A stretch of 64,000 nucleotides of DNA from JALOLG01 sp035557475 (GTDB lineage: Bacteria > Actinomycetota > Acidimicrobiia > Acidimicrobiales > Ilumatobacteraceae): the NCBI GenBank assembly GCA_035557475.1, contig DATMDV010000113.1, forward strand, positions 1 through 64,000. Direction: 5' to 3'. Below, one piece after another: positions 9,201 to 16,144 of the stretch (position 1 is the first letter of the stretch; each line of letters starts with the position of its first letter). Below the pieces are notes generated by a model. It made no database searches, was not told the origin of the DNA, and saw only the letters and a program-made list of their open reading frames with translations. A program made the position numbers and the translations under genes.

Positions 9201-9619
9201 TCGTGCTGCACGCCGTCGCCGTCACGCAAGACGACGAGGTCGTCGCTGTTCCACAGGATGATCTCGTTGCCGAACACCCAATCGGCCGTGACGCCGCCGT
9301 TGAGGAAGGCGTCGCCGTTCTTGGCGAGGAGCGCGTACTCGCCCGGCTCGATGACGATCGACGGCATCGTGACGCTCTCGTAGATCTCGTCGCCGATCGT
9401 CCACCCACCGAGGTCGGCGGGTGCGTCGCCCCGGTTGTAGAGCTCGATCCACTCGCCGCGGGAGTCGTACGTGCGCCGTGGGTTGGGCATCAACTCGTTG
9501 ATGATCACGTCCGGTCCGCGACCGGCGCCGACATCTGTCGACCCGTCGAACGCGGCGAGCGCGGCACCCGCGAACATGCCTGAGACAACGACCAACCCGT
9601 ACACCGCGCGAACTCGCAT
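6188..9619 (-). CDS. Secreted protein with five lamin-tail domains, Thr stalk and bactofilin-like C-terminus
   Basis: 1143 residues. A signal peptide (first ~23 residues) is followed by five tandem units of about 162 residues starting near residues 38, 200, 362, 529 and 685. Each begins like INELMPNP / ITEIMQNP and carries GEWIELYN, as in lamin-tail (LTD) domains. Each then has a conserved extension with GxSMAL, WC and GTPGxxNxC, giving two Cys per unit, probably a disulphide. Residues ~850-920 are almost pure Thr with some Pro/Ser. The last ~210 residues repeat short GSQIDISGN-like strands, suggesting a parallel beta-helix like polymer-forming proteins. It is probably a cell-surface scaffold or adhesin. 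No catalytic residues were seen. Confidence 0.82.
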   Translation of the reverse strand: MRVRAVYGLVVVSGMFAGAALAAFDGSTDVGAGRGPDVIINELMPNPRRTYDSRGEWIELYNRGDAPADLGGWTIGDEIYESVTMPSIVIEPGEYALLAKNGDAFLNGGVTADWVFGNEIILWNSDDLVVLRDGDGVQHDVVDYRNAGFTVYDGRSMALADPALDNGDGASWCASTTVMHRGDLGSPGAPNRCTPTAHPLVITEIMQNPGATSDYTGEWFEVHNPGAEPVDMTGYTIKDDDHDRFVVDAGVVVAAGGYALFGPSADGNGGVALDFVYGTEMRMFNDSDELVIADRDGVQVDRVRWDDGRTFPDPIGASMALTDPNADNSLGKQWCTSTTSWAIGDKGTPGLPTWCVRPGQQPIAITEIMFDPELPASERNSEWFEVANLGEQPVDLSGWTITGGDYLTNTISSLVVAPGESAVLAANGDPSANGGVTADYVYGTGVPLYNASGRVVLKSTTGAVVDRVDWSEARGFPIPHGRSIALGFASGDNALGANWCESVDRFGDGDFGTPGVANSCEQPAPPPELRISEIMRNPAAVGDSAGEWIEIHNPTAADVDLDGWAIDDGASDLHIVRGSLVVPAGGYAVIGRSTDTSRNGGAAVDYSYGGSFVLGNGADSIALRDSHGLPVDEVSWDDGATWIRPNGASMALLDQGWCESGPQFGAGDRGTPGTANDCTELPHVAVVVNEVHIDPNTVSDTAGEWIELYNATDAPIDVNGWVLRDDDFDAHTIAAGGALLIQPGGVIVLGRDRSTKVNGGAPVNYSFDSAFPLSNDADEISLLDADLVPVDRVTWTSSRPLPAAPGASASLRDPAMYNADPANWCTSVTTYGTRGELGTPRAANACEVAPPPTTTSTTSTTTTTTTTTLPPTTAAPTTAAATTTTTTTAPTTTTTPPTSSSTSSTTTTPPTTTTQPPVTTLPVAADGYTILATAPAVCGSGVQLSGSQIDISGNVRSNGNINISGSQIAVHGAISYGGSGHVGHGVVADSVTHSPLPVVAVVPWLLADFLPGGRWSSLPGYTAHLGSWTVSGGGAAPGIHYVAGDVTISGNAPALTGVTIVATGRIQVSGSAKISPARADMPALFSAGGSCWNSGIGLSGSKIEWSGVIAAPNGVVQVSSSKVDGGRIIGGSVQISGSDIELS

Positions 9620-9697
9620 GACGGTGTTATCGGCCGCGTACTCCCCGACCAGGACTCAAGCTCTTCTCAACCTCTCACAGCCACTCACCCAACCCGA

Positions 9698-9742
9698 TCT
9701 CGTGAAGTCCCGGGGTCCCTACGATGCCGGAACTTCACGAGA
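9698..9742. repeat. 45-bp dispersed palindrome, copy 1 (divergent variant)
   Basis: The outer arms TCTCGTGAAGT and ACTTCACGAGA match the other three copies, while the inner part differs (CCCGG against CCGGA). The element is the same 45 bp length. Flanks read CCCGA on the left and TCGCGGGG on the right. It lies between two divergent genes (lamin-tail protein and aminotransferase), so it cannot be only a terminator. Confidence 0.85.
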
Positions 9743-9766
9743 TCGCGGGGTGCGTAGGCTCGCGCC

Positions 9767-10996
9767 ATGTCGCATCTGTCGAACGTGTGGTTCAAGGTCA
9801 CTGACTTGCAGGTGGCGTCAGGGCGGGGGTGCCGGGTCACGACCGTCGACGGCGTGGAGTACCTCGATTTCGCCGCCGGGATCGCCGTCAACTCCACCGG
9901 GCACTGTCACCCGAAGGTGACGGCCGCGATCGCCGAGCAAGCCGAGCGCTTCATCCACGCTCAGGCCAACGTGTTCACGCACGACCTCCTCGAACCGCTC
10001 GCCGCCAAGCTGGCCGAACTGGCTCCGGGCGCGATCGACACGTTCTTCTTCGCCAACTCCGGAGCCGAGATCACCGAAGCCGCGGTGAAGCTCGCCAAGC
10101 AGGTCACCAAGCGTCCGAACACGATCGTGTTCAGCGGGTCGTTCCACGGACGCACCCATCTGGCGATGGCGATGACCACATCGAAGACGGTGTACCGCGC
10201 CGGTCACGCGCCGCTGCCGAGCGGTGTGTACGTGGCTCCGTTCCCCGACCCGTTGGCGGCCGATCAGGACGCCGCGATCGACGAGGCGCTCACCGGCCTC
10301 GATCACCTGCTGCTCACCCAGACCGCGCCCAACGAGACGGCGGCGATGATCCTCGAACCGGTGCTCGGCGAGGGTGGCTACATCCCCGCCCCGCAGCGGT
10401 TCCTCGAAGGACTCGTCGAGCGGTGCCGCGCCCACGGCATCTTGTTCATCGCCGACGAGGTGCAGAGTGGCTTCGGGCGGACCGGGAAGATGTTCGCCGT
10501 CGATCACTTCGGCATCGAGCCCGACATCATCTGCATGGCGAAGGGCATCGCGTCGGGTTTCCCGTTCTCGGCGCTCGGCACCCGCCGCGAGCTCGACGAC
10601 CAGTGGCCGAAGGGAAGCCACGGCGGCACGTACGGGGGCAACCCGATCGGGTGCGCGGCTGCTCTCGCGACCATCGAGGTGATGAGCGAGCCCGGCTTCC
10701 TCGACAACGTCCGGGCGCGTGGCGAGCAGCTGTCCGACGCGCTGTGCGAGCTGCAGTCGCAGCATCCCGATCTGCTCCAGATCCGGGGACCGGGGCTGAT
10801 GGTGGCGAGCACTTTCGCCGACCCGGCCCGTGTGCCGGCCATCATCGGCCACTGCTTGCGCGAGGGCCGCGTGATCCTGATGAACGCCGGGACGTACGGG
10901 CGCGACATTCGCTGGATGCCGCCGCTCGTGGTCAACTCCGACGAGATCGACGAGGCCGTGCAGGCGTTCGCGTCGGCGCTCAAGGCCACCGCCTGA
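9767..10996 (+). CDS. Class III PLP aminotransferase (4-aminobutyrate/ornithine type)
   Basis: 409-residue cytoplasmic fold-type I PLP enzyme. Key parts are visible: YLDFAAGIAVNSTGHCHP near the start, FFANSGAEITEAAVKLAK, the PLP-phosphate region SFHGRTH, the cofactor Asp in FIADEVQSGFGRTG, the Schiff-base Lys in CMAKGIASGFP, and GGTYGGNPIGCAAA. This pattern suits 4-aminobutyrate or acetylornithine/omega-amino acid aminotransferases, which move an amino group to 2-oxoglutarate. The exact substrate is uncertain. A MarR gene follows after 3 nt and may regulate it. Confidence 0.88.
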   Translation: MSHLSNVWFKVTDLQVASGRGCRVTTVDGVEYLDFAAGIAVNSTGHCHPKVTAAIAEQAERFIHAQANVFTHDLLEPLAAKLAELAPGAIDTFFFANSGAEITEAAVKLAKQVTKRPNTIVFSGSFHGRTHLAMAMTTSKTVYRAGHAPLPSGVYVAPFPDPLAADQDAAIDEALTGLDHLLLTQTAPNETAAMILEPVLGEGGYIPAPQRFLEGLVERCRAHGILFIADEVQSGFGRTGKMFAVDHFGIEPDIICMAKGIASGFPFSALGTRRELDDQWPKGSHGGTYGGNPIGCAAALATIEVMSEPGFLDNVRARGEQLSDALCELQSQHPDLLQIRGPGLMVASTFADPARVPAIIGHCLREGRVILMNAGTYGRDIRWMPPLVVNSDEIDEAVQAFASALKATA

Positions 10997-10999
10997 GCG

Positions 11000-11467
11000 A
11001 TGCCGCGCCTCGACTCGTCACGAGTCAGCGCGTGGCGCGGACTGCAAACGGTGGCGGCCGAGCTGACCCGCCGCATCGACGTCGACCTGATGGAGGAGTG
11101 GGACATCCCGCTCGGCTGGTTCGACGTGCTCGCCGCGCTGCAGCGTCTGGGTGGGCGGGCGCGCCCGCTCGACGTCTCCGCCGAGATGCGTCTGCCGCCG
11201 TCAAGTCTCAGCCGGCGCCTCGACCGGTTGGAGGAAGAAGGCTGGGTCAAGCGCCACCGCGGCATCGATCCCGTCGATCAGCGCGCGGTCGAGGTCGAGC
11301 TCACCCGCCGCGGTCGCAACCTGTGGCGGGAGATGAACGTCACCTACCGCAGGGCGGTGCAGCGCCACTTCGCGATCCTCATGGCCGACGCCGACATCTC
11401 GGCCGTCCATCGCGTGATCGATCGGCTCACCGAACCCGACGACGTCGCACTCGCGCCGGAGTGGTAG
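11000..11467 (+). CDS. MarR-family transcriptional regulator
   Basis: 155 residues with a winged helix-turn-helix: helix DVSAEMRLPPSSLSRRLDRL followed by the wing EEGWVKRHRGIDPVDQRAVEV. This is the standard MarR layout with dimerising helices at both ends. The start is 3 nt after the aminotransferase stop, so the two are co-transcribed. It likely responds to a small ligand, possibly an aromatic acid or amine, and may control this pair; no operator could be identified. Confidence 0.88.
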   Translation: MPRLDSSRVSAWRGLQTVAAELTRRIDVDLMEEWDIPLGWFDVLAALQRLGGRARPLDVSAEMRLPPSSLSRRLDRLEEEGWVKRHRGIDPVDQRAVEVELTRRGRNLWREMNVTYRRAVQRHFAILMADADISAVHRVIDRLTEPDDVALAPEW

Positions 11468-11471
11468 CCGC

Positions 11472-13292
11472 TCAGTCGAGATCGGCGTACATCGCCTCGA
11501 TCTCGGCCGCGTAGCGGATGTTGACGCCGCGGCGCTTGAGCTTCGAGGTCGGCGTCAGCACGTCGCTGTCGGGAAGCCACTCCTCGCCGAGCAGCACGAA
11601 CCGCTTGATCTGCTCGACCTGAGCGAATTGCAGGTTCATCTCGTCGACCCCTGCCTGCACCTCGGCGATCACATCGGGATCGGCCGCCAGCTCTCCGGCG
11701 GTCGCTCCCGGCTTCCCGTGCGACGCCGCCCACACCGCGCACGACTCCGGATCGAGCACGAGCAGCGCCGACACGAACTTGCGGTTGTCGCCGATCGCCG
11801 CCGCCTGGCCGATGAGCGGGATCATCTTGAGCGACGCCTCGAGGTTGGCGGGACTGATGTTCTTGCCGCCCGACGTGATGATCAACTCCTTCTTGCGGTC
11901 GACGATGCGCAGGTAGCCCTCGTCGTCGAACTCGCCGATGTCGCCGGTGTGCAGCCAACCGTCGACGAGTGCGTCGGCTGTCTTCTCCGGTTGCTCGTAG
12001 TACCCCTGGAACACGTTCCCGCCGCGGCAGATGACCTCACCGTCGTCGGCGGTCGTCACCTCGCACCCGGGGATGGCCTGGCCGACGGAGCCCGGCTTGT
12101 TGCGTTCCGGCGACCACGTCATCGGTCCGCTCGACTCGCTCATGCCGTAGATCTCCGACAACGGCACACCGATCGCCTCGAACCACTCGAGGATCGTCGC
12201 CGGGATCGGCGCCGCACCGGTGATCGCCGTGACCACCTCGTCGAGACCGACCAGTGCTCGCACCTGGCTGAACGCCACGGCGTCGAGGAAGGCCCACGTG
12301 TCGAGTTGCTCCTGCGTCGCGGTGCCGGCGCGGACGGCGCGCTTGATCTCGACCGCCGCGGCGACGCCGTCGTCGAACTGCTGCTTGCGTTCCGGATCGG
12401 CCGCCAGCGCAGCGTTCACACCGCTGTAGATCTTCTCGTAGACACGCGGCACGCCGAAGACGATCTGCGGATGCACCTCTTTCAGGTACGTCGTGAGCTG
12501 ACCCGCCTCCGGACAGCAGTACACGCTGAACCCGACGATGAGCGGCTGGTAGTGACTCGTCATCCGTTCGGCGATGTGCGCCATCGGCAGGTACGACACC
12601 ACCCGCATCCCGGCGTATTCGTCGAAGTGGAGGCACTCGCGGAGCTGCTCGACCGTGTAGACGACGTTGTACTGGCTGATCATCACGCCCTTCGGCGGGC
12701 CCGTGGTGCCGCTCGTGTAGATCAGCGTGGCGAGGTCGGCCGGGTCGGTCGCCTCGGCGAGGGCGGGGAGGTCGGCAGTGCCCTGCTCCTCGAGCTCGGA
12801 GGCCAGTGCGACGCCGGCGGGAAGATCGCCGGCGGGTGGGTCGATGACGTAGATCTGTCGCAACTGCGGAAGCTCGTCGCGAACCTCGAGGAGCCGGGAC
12901 AGGAAACGTTCGTCCTCGACGATCGCCACCTCGGCACCGGCGTGGCTGGCGAGATACTGGATCTCCTCGGGCGACGACGAGTTGTAGATGCTGACGGGAG
13001 TCGCCCGCACGAACTGGGCGGCGAGGTCGAACGTGTGGAACTCAGGACGGTTGCGCATCATCAGGAGCACGCGGTCGCCGGCCGCCACACCATTGTGCTG
13101 GAGTCCCGCCGCGACCCGTGAAACCGTCGCTTCGACGTCGCCCACGGTCTGCACGTGCCAGCCGCCACCGTCAGCCATCGAGTGCAACAGCGGCAACGAC
13201 GGGTCGGCCGCCGCCAGCTCGAGAAATCGTCGTGGCACGGTGCTGCCGACGACGAGCGCGTCGATCTCGGCGATTGATGAACGGGCGGTCAT
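11472..13292 (-). CDS. Long-chain acyl-CoA synthetase (AMP-forming)
   Basis: 606-residue adenylate-forming enzyme that activates fatty acids to acyl-CoA through an acyl-AMP intermediate. The P-loop signature is TLIYTSGTTGPPKGVM; further motifs are YLPMAHIAERM, YGMSESSG and WLHTGDIGEFDDEGYLRIVDRKKELIITSG with the C-terminal catalytic Lys in TPTSKLKRRG. Length fits FadD15-type ligases. An open frame continues upstream to 14480, but that part is the antisense of the thiolase. ATG 13292 gives a proper N-terminus. It is divergent from the thiolase gene, and both suit fatty-acid metabolism. Confidence 0.92.
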   Translation of the reverse strand: MTARSSIAEIDALVVGSTVPRRFLELAAADPSLPLLHSMADGGGWHVQTVGDVEATVSRVAAGLQHNGVAAGDRVLLMMRNRPEFHTFDLAAQFVRATPVSIYNSSSPEEIQYLASHAGAEVAIVEDERFLSRLLEVRDELPQLRQIYVIDPPAGDLPAGVALASELEEQGTADLPALAEATDPADLATLIYTSGTTGPPKGVMISQYNVVYTVEQLRECLHFDEYAGMRVVSYLPMAHIAERMTSHYQPLIVGFSVYCCPEAGQLTTYLKEVHPQIVFGVPRVYEKIYSGVNAALAADPERKQQFDDGVAAAVEIKRAVRAGTATQEQLDTWAFLDAVAFSQVRALVGLDEVVTAITGAAPIPATILEWFEAIGVPLSEIYGMSESSGPMTWSPERNKPGSVGQAIPGCEVTTADDGEVICRGGNVFQGYYEQPEKTADALVDGWLHTGDIGEFDDEGYLRIVDRKKELIITSGGKNISPANLEASLKMIPLIGQAAAIGDNRKFVSALLVLDPESCAVWAASHGKPGATAGELAADPDVIAEVQAGVDEMNLQFAQVEQIKRFVLLGEEWLPDSDVLTPTSKLKRRGVNIRYAAEIEAMYADLD

Positions 13293-13448
13293 CCGGTCAT
13301 TGTTCCACCTGATCGGGAACGACGTTCCATCTTGGTTCCATGGGCCCGTCGGAACCGGCGCTCCGACTTGGGTTCGAGCCGGGCCGCAATGCAGACTCGA
13401 CGCCACCACACGCGGCTGCGTGCGGCCCGAGCCCTCGAGGGAGTCGAC

Positions 13449-14615
13449 ATGACGAACGCAGTGATCGTGGATGCGATCAGGACACCTCTCGGCCGACGGA
13501 ACGGGAAGTTGAAGGAGTGGCACCCCGTCGACCTCGCCGCCGAGACGCTGAACGCGCTCGTCGAGCGCACGGGTCTCGACCCAGCGCTGGTCGACGACGT
13601 CGTGATGGGGTGCGTCATGCAAGTCGGCGAGCAGGCTGCGAACGTTGCCCGCAATGCGGTGCTCGCCGCCGGTTGGCCCGAGCATGTGCCGGGCACCACG
13701 GTCGACCGGCAGTGCGGGTCGAGTCAGCAGGCGGCGCACTTCGCGGCCCAGGGCGTGATCGCCGGGGCCTACGACGTCGTCGTGGCGGCCGGTGTCGAGG
13801 TGATGACACGGGTGCCGATGGGGTCGTCGTTCGCCGACGGGAAGTTCGGGTTCCCGTTCGGCCCGGCGATCGGGAGGCGGTATGCCGAGCAGGGTGGGTT
13901 GGTGCCCCAGGGCATCTCTGCCGAGCTGATCGCCGACAAGTGGGACATCAGCCGCGAGGACATGGATGCGTTCGGCGCACAGAGCCAGCAGCGCGCCGCG
14001 CGGGCGACGGTCGAGGGGCGCTTCGAGCGCGAGATCCTCGGGGTGCGCGGCGCCGACGGCAGCACCGTCACCGTCGACGAAGGGTTGAGGGACACGACGG
14101 TCGAGTCGCTCGCCAAGCTCAAGCCGTCGTTCCGGTCCGAGGAGGAGGGCGGCCGGGTGACGGCCGGCAACTCGTCGCAGATCACCGACGGCGCGTCCGC
14201 GCTCCTCATCATGAGTGAGGAGCGGGCGGCGGCGCTCGGCATGACGCCGCGTGCTCGCTTCGTCGAGTTCGCGCTGGCGGGCGCCGACCCTCGGCTGATG
14301 CTGACCGCGCCGATCCCTGCCACACACAAGGTGCTCGAACGGGCGGGCATGACGATCGACGAGATCGACCTGGTCGAGATCAACGAAGCGTTCGCGTCGG
14401 TCGTGCTGGCGTGGGAGAAGGAGTTCCACCCCGACATGGACCGCGTCAACGTCAACGGCGGGGCCATCGCGCTCGGGCATCCGCTCGGCTGCTCGGGTGC
14501 GCGGTTGATGACGACGTTGCTCAACGAGCTCGAGCGCTCGGGCGGCCGCTACGGCCTGCAGACGATGTGCGAGGGCGGCGGAATGGCCAACGCGACCATT
14601 CTCGAGCGCCTCTAG
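13449..14615 (+). CDS. Acetyl-CoA acyltransferase (thiolase)
   Basis: 388-residue thiolase that cleaves 3-ketoacyl-CoA or condenses two acyl-CoA units. The nucleophile Cys is in VDRQCGSSQQAAH, the His is in GGAIALGHPLGCSGAR, the second Cys is in MCEGGGMANA, and the NEAFA motif is present. ATG 13449 is preceded by GAGGGAG; the longer frame from 13332 adds a basic, non-homologous leader. It is divergent from the acyl-CoA synthetase across 156 nt, which suggests a shared beta-oxidation control region. Followed by a hairpin at 14622-14646. Confidence 0.93.
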   Translation: MTNAVIVDAIRTPLGRRNGKLKEWHPVDLAAETLNALVERTGLDPALVDDVVMGCVMQVGEQAANVARNAVLAAGWPEHVPGTTVDRQCGSSQQAAHFAAQGVIAGAYDVVVAAGVEVMTRVPMGSSFADGKFGFPFGPAIGRRYAEQGGLVPQGISAELIADKWDISREDMDAFGAQSQQRAARATVEGRFEREILGVRGADGSTVTVDEGLRDTTVESLAKLKPSFRSEEEGGRVTAGNSSQITDGASALLIMSEERAAALGMTPRARFVEFALAGADPRLMLTAPIPATHKVLERAGMTIDEIDLVEINEAFASVVLAWEKEFHPDMDRVNVNGGAIALGHPLGCSGARLMTTLLNELERSGGRYGLQTMCEGGGMANATILERL

Positions 14616-14621
14616 ACGTCA

Positions 14622-14646
14622 GGCCGCTCCTCGAATTGGGGCGGCC
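14622..14646 (+). terminator. Hairpin after thiolase gene
   Basis: Arms GGCCGC and GCGGCC (with a further CC/GG pair) close a short loop 7 nt downstream of the thiolase stop. There is no U-rich tract, so it would be an intrinsic terminator of the weak type common in actinobacteria. Confidence 0.5.
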
Positions 14647-14680
14647 ACGCATTGTGGATATCCGTCGCTAAGTTGGGGAT

Positions 14681-14944
14681 GTGGAGCTGTCGACAGTCCT
14701 GTGGACGCTCGGCGGGGTGTTGATGGCGGTGGTGTTGTGGACAGTCGGGATCCGCATGTTGCGGGCCCTGAGCCAACCCCTTCCGCCCCCTCCGCCAGCC
14801 GGTGAGATGCGCCGCGTGAACGTGAGGTATCGGTGTGGTGTCTGCGGGGTGGAGCTGAGGTTGACGATGGCACCGGATGAGGATCCGCCGCCACCGCGGC
14901 ACTGCCTCGAGGACATGGACGTCGTCGCCCCGCTCTACGAGTGA
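14681..14944 (+). CDS. Small membrane protein with zinc-ribbon-like Cys motif
   Basis: 87 residues, not assigned to a family I can name. Residues ~5-28 form one transmembrane helix (VLWTLGGVLMAVVLWTVGI). A proline run is followed by a soluble tail with CGVCGVELRL and, 12 residues later, RHC, which with a His could bind zinc. The start is GTG 14681 after GGGGAT. It lies upstream of the cell-division block, but no link is shown. The length, TM and Cys pattern make it a real gene rather than a chance frame. Confidence 0.65.
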   Translation: MELSTVLWTLGGVLMAVVLWTVGIRMLRALSQPLPPPPPAGEMRRVNVRYRCGVCGVELRLTMAPDEDPPPPRHCLEDMDVVAPLYE

Positions 14945-15074
14945 CCGGCGACCGAACACCCGAACGCGCGCTCGATTCCCTCCACAGCATGTGGATAACT
15001 CTGTGTGAGAATGACAGAGATGTGATTCACGTCATGTGGACAGAGGGCGCGTGGTCCACAGCCAGCGGTGGTCG

Positions 15075-15386
15075 CTAACGCCACTTGGTGGCGGTGTAGA
15101 GCCCGCCGAGGATGCAGCCCAGCCCGACGATCGTCAGCCAGTTGTTCCCCGAGAACGCCAAGTTGCGAGCCATGATGATGACGCCGCCGAGGATCAGCAG
15201 GGCCAGCATCAGCACCGGTACCCATGGCTTGCCCATCCGCATCTCGCGGGGGACCGGAGGCGTGTATCGCGCCGACGAATGAACACCCGACTTGCTCTCG
15301 TCGGGGTTCACCAGCGGCCGCTCGCCCGGCCGTGTGTTCTTGGGGGTCGTCCGACCGCCGCCGGTCTTGCGTTTCGGGGGTGCCAC
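15075..15386 (-). CDS. crgA: Cell division protein CrgA
   Basis: 103-residue membrane protein. A basic, disordered N-terminus (APPKRKTGGGRTTPKNTRP) leads to two transmembrane helices (WVPVLMLALLILGGVIIM and WLTIVGLGCILGGLYTATKW) separated by NLAFSGNN, the typical CrgA pattern. In mycobacteria and streptomycetes CrgA joins the divisome and helps recruit peptidoglycan enzymes to the septum. GTG 15386 is the start; the frame is open further upstream but is not conserved in character. Position next to trpG and the pknB cluster matches the order known from Mycobacterium. Confidence 0.9.
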   Translation of the reverse strand: MAPPKRKTGGGRTTPKNTRPGERPLVNPDESKSGVHSSARYTPPVPREMRMGKPWVPVLMLALLILGGVIIMARNLAFSGNNWLTIVGLGCILGGLYTATKWR

Positions 15387-15515
15387 GGCGCCAGAGTCTA
15401 GGTGTTCGCAACCCGGTCGACATCGGCGCCGTCGGACGGGCGACGGTCGCCAGGCTGTCGCGATCCGCGCCCAACCCGTTCGACTTCGGCCGCACTGGGC
15501 GGGCAGGCTGTCGGC

Positions 15516-16094
15516 GTGCCGAGGATCCTGGTGATCGACAGCTACGACAGCTTCGTCTACAACCTCGTGCAGTATCTCGGCGAGCTCGGCGCCGAGCCGG
15601 TGGTCCATCGCAACGACGCGATCGGCGTCGCCGAGGCCGTGGCGCTCGAGCCCGATGGAGTGTTGCTCTCACCCGGGCCCGGCCGCCCGGAGGACGCCGG
15701 CATCCTGTGCGACGTGATCCCCGCCATGGCGGCGGCCGGCGTGCCGGTGCTGGGCGTGTGCCTCGGACTCCAGGCGATCGGTCACGCGTACGGTGCCGCC
15801 ATCGTCAGGGCCCCGGTGTTGATGCACGGCAAGACCTCGCACATCGAGCACCGCGGTGAGGGGGTCTTCGCCGGGCTGCCGTCGCCGTTGACGGCGACCC
15901 GCTACCACTCGCTGGTCATCGACCCGGACACGGTGCCCGACTGCCTCGAGGTCACGGCCCGCACCTCGGACGGGACCGTGATGGGGCTGCGCCACCGCGA
16001 CCACCCGGTCGAGGGGGTGCAGTTCCACCCCGAGAGCATCCTCACCGCGTGCGGCCACGATCTGCTGCGTAACTTCCTCGCCCGCGCCGCCTGA
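15516..16094 (+). CDS. trpG: Anthranilate/aminodeoxychorismate synthase glutamine amidotransferase
   Basis: 192-residue class I glutamine amidotransferase that supplies ammonia to an anthranilate or aminodeoxychorismate synthase large subunit (not in the window). Signature DSYDSFVYNLVQYLG at the start, LLSPGPGRPEDAG, the nucleophile in GVCLGLQAIGHAYGA and the His-Glu pair in VQFHPESIL. GTG 15516 gives the standard N-terminus PRILVIDSYDSF. It may serve both tryptophan and folate synthesis, as PabA/TrpG often do. The stop codon abuts the arm of a 45-bp palindrome; the kinase gene is convergent. Confidence 0.9.
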   Translation: MPRILVIDSYDSFVYNLVQYLGELGAEPVVHRNDAIGVAEAVALEPDGVLLSPGPGRPEDAGILCDVIPAMAAAGVPVLGVCLGLQAIGHAYGAAIVRAPVLMHGKTSHIEHRGEGVFAGLPSPLTATRYHSLVIDPDTVPDCLEVTARTSDGTVMGLRHRDHPVEGVQFHPESILTACGHDLLRNFLARAA

Positions 16095-16139
16095 TCTCAT
16101 GAAGTTTCGGCGTCCTCAGGGCGCCGAAACTTCACGAGA
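16095..16139. repeat. 45-bp dispersed palindrome, copy 2
   Basis: The left arm TCTCATGAAGTTTCGGCG (16095-16112), a 9-nt loop and the right arm CGCCGAAACTTCACGAGA (16122-16139) pair at 17 of 18 positions. It fills the gap between the convergent trpG and pknB genes and starts 1 nt after the trpG stop codon. It could serve as a two-way terminator here. Confidence 0.92.
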
Positions 16140-16144
16140 TGGGG

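Noticed and set aside
7427..9583. 718-codon plus-strand frame over the lamin-tail gene
   Set aside because: Antisense of the true gene, whose repeats are consistent only on the minus strand.
13293..14480. N-terminal extension of the acyl-CoA synthetase frame
   Set aside because: Antisense of the thiolase; the enzyme's true start is 13292.
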